Positions 1 to 8,716 are shown, counted from the stretch's first letter. The stretch: DNA of 38,449 nucleotides from JACKJA01 sp050297015 (GCA_050297015.1 JBNKRZ010000041.1:1-38449), one strand, 5' to 3'. Numbers and translations: made by a program. Notes: generated by a model from the sequence alone, not told the origin.

Positions 1-104
1 TGCGCAAGCATCTTTTTGCGTCTGTTCGCTCAAAATGCTTAACCGTAGCTATGGCTATGCTCTGCGCATTTTTCGCGCACATTCATCAAAAACCTGCTTG
101 CGCA
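1..104. repeat. Long imperfect palindrome (stem-loop element)
   Basis: The outer arms TGCGCAAGCA (1-10) and TGCTTGCGCA (95-104) are perfect 10-bp inverted copies. Complementarity continues inward with interruptions: a TTTTTG/CAAAAA block, then TGTTCGCTCAAAATGC against GCATTTTTCGCGCACA, and an apex near TAGCTATGGCTA. The whole stretch could fold into one long hairpin. It lies downstream of the macro-domain gene and may extend beyond the window edge. It could be a non-autonomous mobile repeat or a terminator for the minus-strand gene; no coding signal is seen. Confidence 0.6.
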
Positions 105-140
105 GAAATGTACATAACATGTGACTACAGTATCTAAATC

Positions 141-704
141 CTAAGCGCGCCTTAACCTGCTGCGGCGTTTTTCTTTTTTGAGACGTTCCACAAAAACCTC
201 ATAGATATCTTCCCGCTGGCACACGATACGAACTTCCTCCAGTTCACCCAGCAAACGATCGGCAATCCCCTGTATAGCCAATCGCGCCGCCCGGCGTACC
301 GGAAAACCATTTCTACGGCCTGCCCCCAAAGCGGGAAAGGCTATTTTGGAAAGTTTCATTTTTTGCGCCGTTTCAATCCCGCCACGATAACAACGCAACA
401 AATCGCGATCCTCTCGCTCAAAACCGGAACGCCAATGCGGCAAAACAGCAAAAAGAATATGCTTAACGGGAAGATCGAAAGCCGGAACGGCATACACGTC
501 ACCGGGATGTGGCTTGTTTATGTGCTCCAAAATAAATTCATCGAGAGCTTCTCCAGCCCGCTCAATCAAACGCGCATTCAAAGAGCCTTCACAATCAAGC
601 GTCGTTGAAATGGCGCTCACAATCGCGTCCACATCATCTTGCTGCGTGATATCACCACGAACAATCCGGATACGATCAAGAAATTGGGCGTTGGATGCTG
701 TCAT
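141..704 (-). CDS. Macro-domain protein (ADP-ribose-binding fold) with altered active-site motif
   Basis: The 187-residue protein has the macro-domain layout: an N-terminal strand with VRGDIT, a VDAIVSAIS segment, then LFAVLPHW, and a Gly-rich AFPALGAGRRNGFP loop followed by AARLAI. Family members bind ADP-ribose and many remove mono-ADP-ribose or O-acetyl-ADP-ribose. The NAAN motif that carries the usual active-site Asn reads SAIS here, and the following GGG loop is CEGS. Catalysis by the standard mechanism is therefore doubtful, and ligand binding alone is possible. The C-terminus is basic (KKEKRRSRLRR). An AAGGGGAG ribosome site lies about 14 nt before ATG 704. The gene is divergent from the next one with only 22 bp between starts. 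Confidence 0.8.
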   Translation of the reverse strand: MTASNAQFLDRIRIVRGDITQQDDVDAIVSAISTTLDCEGSLNARLIERAGEALDEFILEHINKPHPGDVYAVPAFDLPVKHILFAVLPHWRSGFEREDRDLLRCYRGGIETAQKMKLSKIAFPALGAGRRNGFPVRRAARLAIQGIADRLLGELEEVRIVCQREDIYEVFVERLKKEKRRSRLRRA

Positions 705-726
705 CGAAAATGCTAAGACTCCCCTT

Positions 727-2523
727 ATGATGAAAATTATACTTTATATTTCTTTCCTAATCCTTTCTTTTTCAGCGCCTTTTTTAGCGACGGCCCATGC
801 CGAGCCCTTATACGGACTGGCCATGAACGGCGCGCCCAAATACGGCCCGGATTTCACACATCTTGACTACGTGAACCCTAATGCTCCCAAGGGCGGCACG
901 CTCAAACAAGCACGGATCGGCACGTTCGACACGCTCAACCCCTTTTCCATCAAGGGCAAGGCCGATAACGGCATGGCTTTGTTTTACGACCGTCTGATGG
1001 CCCGCGTGTGGGATGAACCCTTTACGCTCTACCCCCTGATTGCTGAAAAAATCGACGTGCCGGAGGACCGCTCCTCCCTTACGATTTACATCAACCCCCA
1101 AGCGCGCTTTCACGACGCAAGCCCCATCACAGCGGATGATATTTTATTCTCCTTTGAAACGCTTAAAGAACACGGCCGCCCCAATATGCGGCGCATTTAC
1201 CGGCTGGTTAAGACGGCGGAAAAAATTGACGAGCGGACCGTTAAGCTCAGCTTTGGCGAAGGCTATGACCGCGAAACGGTCATGATCCTTGCCATGATGC
1301 CTGTGCTGTCTAAAGCATACTGGGAAGGACGGGATTTTGAAGAAACCACTTTGAATACCCCCTTAAGCAACGGTCCCTATAAAATCACGGAAGTCGATCC
1401 GGGCCACCGTTTGGTGCTGGAGCGCGATCCTGATTACTGGGCGGCAAACCTGCCCGTCAATCGCGGGCAATTCAACTTTAATAAACTGGTATTCGATTAT
1501 TACCGCGATGATACGGTTGCCTTTGAAGCCTTTAAAGCCGGAGATTTCGATCTTCGCCGCGAACCAAACGCCGGACGTTGGGCCACGCTTTATAACTTTG
1601 AGGCCGTTAAAAAGGGTGATGTAATTACCGCAACATTTAAACACCAACGCCCGGAAAAGGTGCGTTCTCTCATTTTCAACACGCGCCGCGCGCCCTTTGA
1701 CGACCCGCGCGTGCGTGAAGCTTTAAACCTTTTGCTCGATTTTGACTGGCTCAACAAAAACATCTTCCATAGCCAATACAAACGGATCACCAGCTATTTT
1801 CCCAATGCCCCACTAGCGGCCAGCGGCCTGCCGACCCCGGCGGAACAAGCCCTTCTGGAACAGTGGAAAAATGAGCTTCCCCCTTCAGTTTTCAAAGAAG
1901 CATGGCAGCCACCCACCGGAAGCCTGCGTGAAAAAATGCGCAGGGCGAGCGCTTTACTTGATGATACCGGCTGGACGGTCATTGACGGCAAGCGCATCAA
2001 AGACGGCCAACCTTTTGCTTTTGAAATCCTCTTGAGCGACCCAGAGGATGAAAAAATAGCACTAGCCTTTGGGCGTTCCCTCAAACGGCTGGGAATTGAA
2101 ATGCAAGTGCGCGTCCTTGACTCCGCGGCCTATCGCGGGCGGCTCAATGATTACGATTTCGATATGACACTTTATTACTGGCAAAACAGCCTATCTCCCG
2201 GAACGGAGCAAATGCTCTATTGGTCGTGCGAATCGGCAAGCCAACCAGCGCGCTGGAATTTCCCCGGCATTTGTAACCCCGCCATTGATGCACTGGCCAA
2301 GGGCATCGCCGATGCCAAAGATTATGATGATCTAACAGCCCACGCCCGCGCGCTCGACCGCGCTTTGATGGCGGGAAACTATATCATTCCGCTCTACTAT
2401 ACAGGACGCGATGCCATTGCCCACAAAGCCTTTATCCGCCACCCGGATGAAACCCCGCTCTATGGCGCGGTTCTCGAAACATGGTGGAGCGCCGATACAG
2501 ACCATATAAATAATGGGGAATAA
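727..2523 (+). CDS. ABC transporter periplasmic oligopeptide-binding protein, YejA-like (SBP family 5)
   Basis: The start is placed at ATG 727 (or 730) because it gives a clean signal peptide ending near TAHA, followed by the mature start EPLYGLAMNG. The 213 bases of upstream open frame run over the opposite macro gene and are not credible protein. The mature part shows YejA-type hallmarks: HLDYVNPNAPKGGTL, GTFDTLNPF, a DEPFTLYPLIAE segment, ARFHDASPITADDILFSF, and a tail ending in LETWW. Length is 598 residues, normal for the family. Such proteins deliver peptides, and microcin C in E. coli, to an inner-membrane ABC permease. No permease or ATPase genes lie beside it, so it is an orphan here. 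Confidence 0.88.
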   Translation: MMKIILYISFLILSFSAPFLATAHAEPLYGLAMNGAPKYGPDFTHLDYVNPNAPKGGTLKQARIGTFDTLNPFSIKGKADNGMALFYDRLMARVWDEPFTLYPLIAEKIDVPEDRSSLTIYINPQARFHDASPITADDILFSFETLKEHGRPNMRRIYRLVKTAEKIDERTVKLSFGEGYDRETVMILAMMPVLSKAYWEGRDFEETTLNTPLSNGPYKITEVDPGHRLVLERDPDYWAANLPVNRGQFNFNKLVFDYYRDDTVAFEAFKAGDFDLRREPNAGRWATLYNFEAVKKGDVITATFKHQRPEKVRSLIFNTRRAPFDDPRVREALNLLLDFDWLNKNIFHSQYKRITSYFPNAPLAASGLPTPAEQALLEQWKNELPPSVFKEAWQPPTGSLREKMRRASALLDDTGWTVIDGKRIKDGQPFAFEILLSDPEDEKIALAFGRSLKRLGIEMQVRVLDSAAYRGRLNDYDFDMTLYYWQNSLSPGTEQMLYWSCESASQPARWNFPGICNPAIDALAKGIADAKDYDDLTAHARALDRALMAGNYIIPLYYTGRDAIAHKAFIRHPDETPLYGAVLETWWSADTDHINNGE

Positions 2524-2612
2524 ATAAAAACGCCCATTGAGCAATAAGTTCAGCCTTGCTATCTTTGCGAATGTAAAAGGTTCACACACTGTTAAGCTAA
2601 CGGACAATATTC

Positions 2613-3161
2613 ATGAAACACGCTCGTTTTTACCTGACAGCCGCCGGTCTTTCTCTGCTAACCTTAGCGGGCTGTGCCAATCCGCCATTTGATAGGGACG
2701 CGCTGTACCACGACTCACAATACTGGCAACGCGCACAAACCACAGAGATGATCTACCAGCAAGGTCCAAAAGCACAGCAAATGTTAAACCGTGACATTGC
2801 CCGCTGCATTTCCGATTTAAAAGAGTTGCAACGCATGGGGCTTCTCCGCAATACCTTGCCCGGCGATAAAATGGGCAATGGCCAGATGCCTGACGTTGAA
2901 ACACCGGAAGGTCACTTGGCACAATGGGACACGCCGGAGCGTGACGGTGCTTTGCGTACCGAGCATATGGATTACTATGACTTTGAAAGCTGCATGAACT
3001 TCAAGGGCTGGCAGCGCATTAAATCCGTTCCTTACGACACGGCACAAAAGGCTCAGGATGACTACGCTCAGATGATTTTGGGTGAAGACTACAGCGCTTG
3101 GAAAGAGCCATCCGACTCAAAAGGAAATAAAGAAGGCGACTTTGGCAACTTGAATAATTAG
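2613..3161 (+). CDS. Putative lipoprotein of unknown function
   Basis: The 182-residue product begins with MKHARF, a hydrophobic stretch and a lipobox LAGC (Cys21), so it should be lipidated and membrane anchored. The mature part is hydrophilic, with two further cysteines (in ARCISDL and ESCMNF) that could form a disulfide, and an Asn/Gly/Asp-rich tail (SKGNKEGDFGNLNN). No family is recognised. It follows the binding protein after 89 bp and is convergent with the glycosyltransferase gene. Confidence 0.75.
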   Translation: MKHARFYLTAAGLSLLTLAGCANPPFDRDALYHDSQYWQRAQTTEMIYQQGPKAQQMLNRDIARCISDLKELQRMGLLRNTLPGDKMGNGQMPDVETPEGHLAQWDTPERDGALRTEHMDYYDFESCMNFKGWQRIKSVPYDTAQKAQDDYAQMILGEDYSAWKEPSDSKGNKEGDFGNLNN

Positions 3162-3166
3162 AGATT

Positions 3167-3190
3167 GAAGCCGTGAAAAACCACGGCCTC
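3167..3190. terminator. Possible terminator hairpin between convergent genes
   Basis: GCCGTG (3170-3175) and CACGGC (3182-3187) form a 6-bp stem with an AAAAAC loop, in the 40-bp gap between two convergent genes. The following run CTCCTTCTTC is only partly T-rich, so efficiency is uncertain. Confidence 0.4.
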
Positions 3191-3201
3191 CTTCTTCGCC
3201 A

Positions 3202-4176
3202 CTAAGCCGCTTTTTTCTGCCGCTCCCAAAACGTCTGTATTTCCGTCAAGACCGCCTCTGTTGAAAGGCTGTTCATGAGCGTATGATCCAGCGTCTTCGG
3301 GTCATAGCCGGGAAAATCTATCAACTCATCAAACGTTTCCGGCGTGCGCACGAACGTCGCATGCGCCCCCCACGGCCGGTACCATTTATCGTAACTCGGC
3401 CCGAACAGAGAAACCGTTGGGATACCCGCCGCCGCCGCACAATGGGTTAGCCCCGAATCGTTTCCGATAAACAAATCACAACGTGCCAATGTCGCCGCCG
3501 CCGTTCCGGGGTCCGTTTTCGCAATAACATCAATGCGCCGTTCTTCTTCCGGCACGGATTGCAACACTTTGCGGGCGTCTTCTTCCTCCCCCGGCGCGGC
3601 AAACACAGCCACACGCGCACCGGGCAACAAGCCTCCCGCGCCCGTCACTGTCTCCACCACCTCAATAAAACGGTCGGCAGGCCACGTCTTTCCAATCCAG
3701 TTCGCCGTCGGCCCAACGCCCAAAACCGGCGTTTCCCCATCAGGAATAAGAGCCGCCGCCTTATCATTTTGTGCATCCGTAAACCAAAGGTGCGGCGCGG
3801 GAATATTATCCGACCACCCCATCAAGGACGCCGCTTGTTCAACCTTATGCAGGCTTTTGTCAATTTGTTTGGAGAAGATATAGCGCTTTTTCGCCCGGAT
3901 CGTGCGGGATACAATGCTATCGCGCAGATCAATAACCATGTCCCAAGGCGTCCCGGAAACGCGCTTCCACAAATCCCACCAATGCTTGTGATGTTTTTGC
4001 TTGTTCAGCACAATAATTTCTTCGCACAGCGGATAGGCCTCAAACAGGGAAGACGGCAGGCCGCCGCACACAATCGTTACACGGGCCTGCGGGTGCTCCT
4101 GCGCGGTCCGTGCCAGAAGCCCCGTCGATAAAACAGCATCGCCAATGCGGCTGGATGTAATAAAAAGGATGTTCAT
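3202..4176 (-). CDS. Glycosyltransferase family 9 (heptosyltransferase-like)
   Basis: The start MNILFITSSRIGDAVLSTG at 4176 matches the family N-terminus and has AGAGG 8 nt upstream; an 11-codon longer reading is not needed. The 324-residue protein has two Rossmann-type halves. The N-terminal half carries the R-I-G-D-A/L motif. The C-terminal half shows GVGPTANWIGKTWPADRF and the donor-binding signature FIGNDSGLTHCAAAAGIPTVSLFGPS. Family 9 enzymes add heptose or related sugars to the LPS core in the cytoplasm. The substrate cannot be told from sequence. A small membrane protein gene sits 8 bp upstream and is probably co-transcribed. Confidence 0.9.
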   Translation of the reverse strand: MNILFITSSRIGDAVLSTGLLARTAQEHPQARVTIVCGGLPSSLFEAYPLCEEIIVLNKQKHHKHWWDLWKRVSGTPWDMVIDLRDSIVSRTIRAKKRYIFSKQIDKSLHKVEQAASLMGWSDNIPAPHLWFTDAQNDKAAALIPDGETPVLGVGPTANWIGKTWPADRFIEVVETVTGAGGLLPGARVAVFAAPGEEEDARKVLQSVPEEERRIDVIAKTDPGTAAATLARCDLFIGNDSGLTHCAAAAGIPTVSLFGPSYDKWYRPWGAHATFVRTPETFDELIDFPGYDPKTLDHTLMNSLSTEAVLTEIQTFWERQKKAA

Positions 4177-4184
4177 CAATGCCT

Positions 4185-4343
4185 CTAAATCTGCCCCGGC
4201 GCATTCCACATAGAATACAGTAAAACAAGCAGCAACAAGATAATAATCACAGATGCCGCCAGCAACATGTCCAGACGGCTCTTAAAGTGATAAATGTCGA
4301 AGGTCTGACTTTCGTCGTTTAGCTCGCCTTTTTTGTCGGTCAT
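4185..4343 (-). CDS. Small single-span membrane protein (52 aa)
   Basis: This short frame starts ATG-ACC-GAC at 4343 with AGGAAAGGAATGG upstream as ribosome site and ends in TAG 8 bp before the glycosyltransferase start. The product has a charged N-terminus (MTDKKGELNDES), the segment IYHFKSRLDM, a strong hydrophobic helix (residues about 27-45, rich in Leu/Ile/Val) and a short tail ending WNAPGQI. The good ribosome site, the single strong transmembrane segment and the tight spacing to the next gene support it as real. No family is recognised; it could anchor or assist the adjacent glycosyltransferase, which is inference. Confidence 0.65.
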   Translation of the reverse strand: MTDKKGELNDESQTFDIYHFKSRLDMLLAASVIIILLLLVLLYSMWNAPGQI

Positions 4344-4480
4344 CGTCCATTCCTTTCCTTGCGCTGTCTTTACGTTTTAACAGGTCCGCCGCCTTTTGAA
4401 AACGGATGATTTTCATTAACAGAAAATTTTATTTTTCATATAACAGATCACATTAAAATCGGAAAAACCGGAGATTACCT

Positions 4481-5071
4481 ATGAAAGAAGACTGCCAACA
4501 AACGATAGAACAGGAAATAGAAACGGCCCGACAACAGGTCGCCAACACCGCATGGACAGCCTTTCAAAAAACAGCCCGTTTAAAAAAAGCGGACTATATC
4601 GCTCACCTTGGTATTGTACTTCCCTCTCTCTTCGTGCCCGGAATTCCTGCAAAATACAGAGCGGCCATCTTTGCCGCAACCGTCTTAACAAATGCGATCA
4701 GAAGCCACATGCAAACATCGCAACTGCGAAAAGATTTTAACGAACATTATCAAACACTGTCTCCCATGGCTCAAGAAGCCCTCGTCATTCAAAAAGCAGC
4801 CTTTGACATGTTTTCGCCGGAAGCGCAGAAAAAAACAAATCTGTTAAGTGCTGGTGCTTTTGCGTCTCTTTCCCCTCTTTTTAGCCTGTACAGCGGCTCT
4901 GTTGCTTTGGGAATAACTTACGGTGCATCAATGACCGCCACAGTAAAAAATTACGCCGACCATATGCTCTTGCGTAGTCAACATACCATAGCCAAACAGA
5001 CCTACACTGCCGTCACAGGTGGTCAGGACGTAGCGAAACAAAAAACGAAACCTTTTCCAAATGCCCTTTAA
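4481..5071 (+). CDS. Unrecognised membrane protein with two hydrophobic hairpin modules
   Basis: The 196-residue protein has an N-terminal amphipathic part (1-35), a first hydrophobic stretch (about 38-73, containing PSLFVPGIP between two helices) followed by a polar helix, then a second stretch of the same layout (about 120-157). Each module starts with a Lys-rich KKAD/KKTN turn and ends in a polar helix (RSHMQTSQLRKDFNEHY and VKNYADHMLLRSQHTI). No known family is recognised. There is no signal peptide. The start has CCGGAG 9 nt upstream. The next gene encodes a protein of the same architecture, so the two look like tandem paralogues. By eye the gene is more AT-rich than its housekeeping neighbours. 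Confidence 0.65.
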   Translation: MKEDCQQTIEQEIETARQQVANTAWTAFQKTARLKKADYIAHLGIVLPSLFVPGIPAKYRAAIFAATVLTNAIRSHMQTSQLRKDFNEHYQTLSPMAQEALVIQKAAFDMFSPEAQKKTNLLSAGAFASLSPLFSLYSGSVALGITYGASMTATVKNYADHMLLRSQHTIAKQTYTAVTGGQDVAKQKTKPFPNAL

Positions 5072-5137
5072 ACAAGGTTTTCATTGACTCGCCACAGTTT
5101 CGGATTACATATTAAAAAGCAAAAAGATGGTATAGTT

Positions 5138-5716
5138 ATGAATGAACAAACAAAAAGCGATTCAGAAAACCGTGCAACCGCAGCCCTTCTAACAAAAACG
5201 GAACGGAAACTAACACGGTTAAATAACAAAAACACTGTTAGCAGCGTTGCTGTCATGCTTTGCAGCATGGCTCTTGCCGGGGGTGCTGCACCGTTAGGAA
5301 TCAAAATTGGTGCAGCCCTGCTTACCGGCGGCGCGCTAGGCCATACCTTGTATGCCCGTCAAAAAATAAAAAAACTTTCTGACACCTTCAACAAATATAT
5401 GAATACTGTGAATGAGTGCCTTGCAGGGCGCCTTCATAACACAAAAAAAGCCTTAACCGCATTAGGCGATTCTAAAAAAGCTGACCTCATCGCGGGAACA
5501 GCCACAACATTAACGGGGATCGGCGGTCTTGTTTCAGGCATAGACCTTTTGGACACATTCACCATCGCGACAGCCAGCGGCGTTGCCCTTCATAACGTTA
5601 TCAACTACGACAAAATAACCGACACCCTTAATGACTATCTACGCGATGACGCGCAAACATATGCACACCACATCAACGATAGATCAAGTGATCCACGTCC
5701 CGCTCCCACACGGTAG
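5138..5716 (+). CDS. Unrecognised membrane protein, paralogue of the preceding gene, internally duplicated
   Basis: I chose ATG 5138 (MNEQTKSDSE), which gives 192 residues; an upstream in-frame codon at 5084 would add 18 residues lying in the intergenic part. Two modules can be aligned: residues 29-98 and 112-180. Each has a short Lys turn, a Gly/Ala-rich hydrophobic hairpin, then a polar helix (GHTLYARQKIKKLSDTFNKY against LHNVINYDKITDTLNDYL). The pattern matches the upstream gene, giving four modules in two genes. It could be a small membrane scaffold, transporter-like or pore-forming protein; nothing in the sequence decides this. It is convergent with ppdK, 11 bp away. Confidence 0.65.
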   Translation: MNEQTKSDSENRATAALLTKTERKLTRLNNKNTVSSVAVMLCSMALAGGAAPLGIKIGAALLTGGALGHTLYARQKIKKLSDTFNKYMNTVNECLAGRLHNTKKALTALGDSKKADLIAGTATTLTGIGGLVSGIDLLDTFTIATASGVALHNVINYDKITDTLNDYLRDDAQTYAHHINDRSSDPRPAPTR

Positions 5717-5727
5717 GCTGATATTTT

Positions 5728-8409
5728 CTAGGCCGCTTTTCTCTGATCTTCATCTTGCTTTGCGCAAACAGCCGCCTGCGCCGCGGCAAGACGGGCAATC
5801 GGCACACGATAGGGTGAGCAAGATACATAACTCAGCCCCGTTTCTTCACAAAATGCGATGGAAGCCGGGTCACCGCCATGCTCCCCACAGATTCCCAGCT
5901 TCATGTCGGCACGCGCGCCGCGCCCCTTATCCGCCGCCATTTGCACGAGCTGCCCCACGCCTTCGCAGTCCAGCGTCGTGAACGGGTCTTTTTCAAAAAT
6001 CCCCTCCTTCACGTAAGTCGGCAGGAAAGAGCCCGCATCGTCACGGGACAGGCCCAGCGTCGTTTGCGTCAAATCATTGGTGCCAAAACTGAAGAACTCC
6101 GCCCCGGCCTCCACAATTTTGTCGGCAATCAGCGCCGCCCGCGGCAATTCGATCATCGTGCCCACTTTGTATTCGCAGCGCTTACCCGCCGTCTCAAACA
6201 CATCCGCAGCCGTATCATCGACCAGTTTTTTCATGATCGAAAACTCACCCACCGTACCGACCAGCGGGATCATAATTTCCGGCTCGATACCGCCGCCAAC
6301 CTCTAACGCCGCTTCCAAAATCGCACGGACTTGCATCTCATATATCTCCGGATAGGACACACCCAAACGGCATCCCCGGTGCCCCAGCATCGGGTTCATT
6401 TCGTGCAGCGCCAGCAAACGCGCACGCACTTTGGCCTCTTCAATCCCGGCCGTAGCGGCAAAAGCTTTGATATCCTCATCACTATGCGGCAGAAATTCAT
6501 GCAAAGGCGGGTCCAGCAAACGGATCGTTACCGGTAGCCCCTTCATAATTTCGAACAATGCGGCAAAATCTCCGCGCTGCGCGGGGAGGAGTTTTAACAC
6601 CGCATCACGGCGGTATTGCGGGCTGGTCGCCAAGATCATCTCCCGTACATTCTGGATGCGGTCAGGGTCGAAAAACATATGCTCCGTCCGGCACAGGCCA
6701 ATCCCTTCCGCGCCAAAATCACGCGCCGTTTGCGCATCCGCCGGGGTTTCGGCGTTCGTCCGCACAGCCATGCGCCGCACCTCGTCCGCCCACGCCATCA
6801 CGCTGGCAAAATCCCCGGACAGCTTCGGCTGGATTGTCGGCACCTCGCCCAGCATAACCTCCCCGGTCGCCCCGTCGATTGTAATCATATCACCTTCGCG
6901 CAGCACATTATCCGCGATCGTCATGGTCTTGGCATCGTAGTCGATCTGGATTTCCCCGGCGCCGGCCACACAAGGCGTGCCCATACCGCGCGCCACCACA
7001 GCCGCGTGAGAGGTCATCCCGCCGCGGGTGGTCAAAATCCCCTGCGCCGCGTGCATGCCGTGGATGTCCTCCGGCGATGTTTCCCGGCGGCACAGCAATA
7101 CTTTCTCCCCATCATTGGCCTGTTGCTCGGCAGCATCGGCGCTAAAGACAATCTTACCGCTAGCCGCGCCCGGAGAAGCCGCCAGCCCTTTCGTCATAAT
7201 CGTTTTGTGCGCCATCGGGTCGAGTGTCGGGTGCAGCAGTTGATCCAGCCCTTGCGGCTCCACGCGCATCAACGCCTCTTCCCTGGTAATCAGCCCCTCA
7301 TCCACCATATCGACCGCGATCTTGAGCGCCGCCGCCGTGGTGCGTTTCCCGGTGCGGGTTTGCAGCATATAAAGTGTGCCCTGCTGCACCGTAAATTCGA
7401 TATCCTGCATATCGCGGTAATGGCTTTCCAGCTTGTGCCGCACATCGTCGAGCTGCGCGAAGACCTCCGGCATGACCTCTTCCATCGCGGGAAGTGTGCT
7501 GCCCTCTTTCTCCTTCCCCTTGAGGGTCAGAGATTGCGGCGTGCGGATGCCCGCGACCACATCTTCCCCTTGCGCGTTGACGAGATATTCGCCGTAGAAA
7601 TAATTCTCTCCCGTGGCCGGATCGCGGGTGAAGGCCACGCCCGTCGCGCAATCATCGCCCATATTGCCAAACACCATGGATTGCACGTTCACAGCCGTTC
7701 CCCAGTCCCCCGGGATATCGTGAATTTGCCGGTACACCACAGCCCGCGGCACCATCCATGAGCTAAACACCGCACCAACCGCGCCCCAAAGCTGCGCCGC
7801 CGGGTCCATCGGGAAAGGCTGCCCCAGCTCGCGCTCAACCATTTCCTTGTAAGCCGCAACGATTTCCTTCCAGCCCGCAGCGGTGATCGCCGTGTCCTGC
7901 GTCACGCCCTCATCGCGTTTGTGGGAGTCGAGAATATCTTCAAAATCATGGTGCGGAATGCCCAGCACCACATCGCCGTACATCTGGATAAAGCGGCGGT
8001 AGCTGTCCCACGCAAAGCGCTCATCCCCCGCCTTTTGCGCAAGCCCCTGCACCGTTTCATCATTCAAGCCGAGATTCAAAACCGTATCCATCATGCCCGG
8101 CATAGACACCCGTGCCCCGGAACGCACGGACAAGAGCAGCGGATTTTCGGGATCGCCAAAGCTCATCCCCAGTGTTTTTTCCATCTGCGCGACAGCGGCT
8201 TCCAGCTGATCTTTTAGCTCTGCCGGATATTGTTTATCGTTTTCATAGAAAGCCGTGCAAACTTCCGTCGTAATGGTAAAGCCGGGAGGCACCGGCAGCC
8301 CCAGCGACGCCATCTCCGCCAAATTAGCGCCTTTCCCGCCCAGCAGATTTTTCATCTCCGCCCGGCCTTCCGTGTTATCGCCCCCGAAACTGTACACCCA
8401 TTTGGTCAT
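5728..8409 (-). CDS. ppdK: Pyruvate, phosphate dikinase (PPDK)
   Basis: The enzyme interconverts pyruvate + ATP + Pi and phosphoenolpyruvate + AMP + PPi in the cytosol. The start MTKWVYSFGG (8409) fits the family and gives 893 residues, the usual length. The N-terminal ATP-grasp part contains LLGGKGANLAEMASLGLPVPPGF. The central phosphohistidine domain carries RGGMTSHAAVVARGMG with catalytic His468 and the neighbouring Thr466 that is the regulatory site in many PPDKs. The C-terminal TIM barrel has GTMIELPRAAL, FFSFGTNDLTQ and the catalytic CGEHGGDP loop (Cys841). All key residues are present, so it should be active. It supports gluconeogenic or PPi-dependent carbon flow. Confidence 0.97.
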   Translation of the reverse strand: MTKWVYSFGGDNTEGRAEMKNLLGGKGANLAEMASLGLPVPPGFTITTEVCTAFYENDKQYPAELKDQLEAAVAQMEKTLGMSFGDPENPLLLSVRSGARVSMPGMMDTVLNLGLNDETVQGLAQKAGDERFAWDSYRRFIQMYGDVVLGIPHHDFEDILDSHKRDEGVTQDTAITAAGWKEIVAAYKEMVERELGQPFPMDPAAQLWGAVGAVFSSWMVPRAVVYRQIHDIPGDWGTAVNVQSMVFGNMGDDCATGVAFTRDPATGENYFYGEYLVNAQGEDVVAGIRTPQSLTLKGKEKEGSTLPAMEEVMPEVFAQLDDVRHKLESHYRDMQDIEFTVQQGTLYMLQTRTGKRTTAAALKIAVDMVDEGLITREEALMRVEPQGLDQLLHPTLDPMAHKTIMTKGLAASPGAASGKIVFSADAAEQQANDGEKVLLCRRETSPEDIHGMHAAQGILTTRGGMTSHAAVVARGMGTPCVAGAGEIQIDYDAKTMTIADNVLREGDMITIDGATGEVMLGEVPTIQPKLSGDFASVMAWADEVRRMAVRTNAETPADAQTARDFGAEGIGLCRTEHMFFDPDRIQNVREMILATSPQYRRDAVLKLLPAQRGDFAALFEIMKGLPVTIRLLDPPLHEFLPHSDEDIKAFAATAGIEEAKVRARLLALHEMNPMLGHRGCRLGVSYPEIYEMQVRAILEAALEVGGGIEPEIMIPLVGTVGEFSIMKKLVDDTAADVFETAGKRCEYKVGTMIELPRAALIADKIVEAGAEFFSFGTNDLTQTTLGLSRDDAGSFLPTYVKEGIFEKDPFTTLDCEGVGQLVQMAADKGRGARADMKLGICGEHGGDPASIAFCEETGLSYVSCSPYRVPIARLAAAQAAVCAKQDEDQRKAA

Positions 8410-8440
8410 GATCGCCCCCGTCTGCAAAGTGATTCTATGG

Positions 8441-8468
8441 GCTATAGCGTACACATTTTCACGGACAA
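8441..8468 (-). promoter_or_regulatory. Candidate sigma-70 promoter for ppdK
   Basis: On the minus strand, TTGTCC (8468-8463) and TATAGC (8446-8441) are separated by 16 bp, about 30 bp before the ppdK ATG. The match is moderate, with no experimental support. Confidence 0.4.
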
Positions 8469-8530
8469 AAACCAAGCGCTATCTTACGTCTTTTTGCTAT
8501 TTTATTAAGCCAAGAATACGGCTTATACCG

Positions 8531-8622
8531 TCATTTCGAGCACATGCGAGAAATCTTACCCCACATCAAACGCCAAATACCCCTCACATACGTTCGGGAT
8601 GACTGAGAAATGCTCGGAATGA
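8531..8622. repeat. REP-like palindromic element, copy 1 (divergent)
   Basis: TCATTTCGAGCA (8531-8542) and TGCTCGGAATGA (8611-8622) are inverted with one mismatch, and GAGAAATCTT follows the left arm. The layout matches the three other copies at 11213, 13600 and 28201, though the arm sequence is the 'CGAGC' variant. It occupies the 307-bp gap between ppdK and the next gene, whose remainder shows only an AT-rich leader. Confidence 0.65.
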
Positions 8623-8716
8623 TGGAAAGAAACGAACGTTATGAAAATAAAAAGCTTGCGCTAAGTTATATTTTTATGTAATAAAACTTCAGCAAAAAAC
8701 AAGAAAGGGTGAAAAG

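Noticed and set aside
514..726. In-frame N-terminal extension of the YejA-like protein
   Set aside because: It runs over the opposite macro gene and would bury the signal peptide that begins at 727.
6431..7761. Long plus-strand open frames across ppdK
   Set aside because: They are shadows of the well-supported minus-strand ppdK gene, with Arg/His/Pro-rich unnatural composition.
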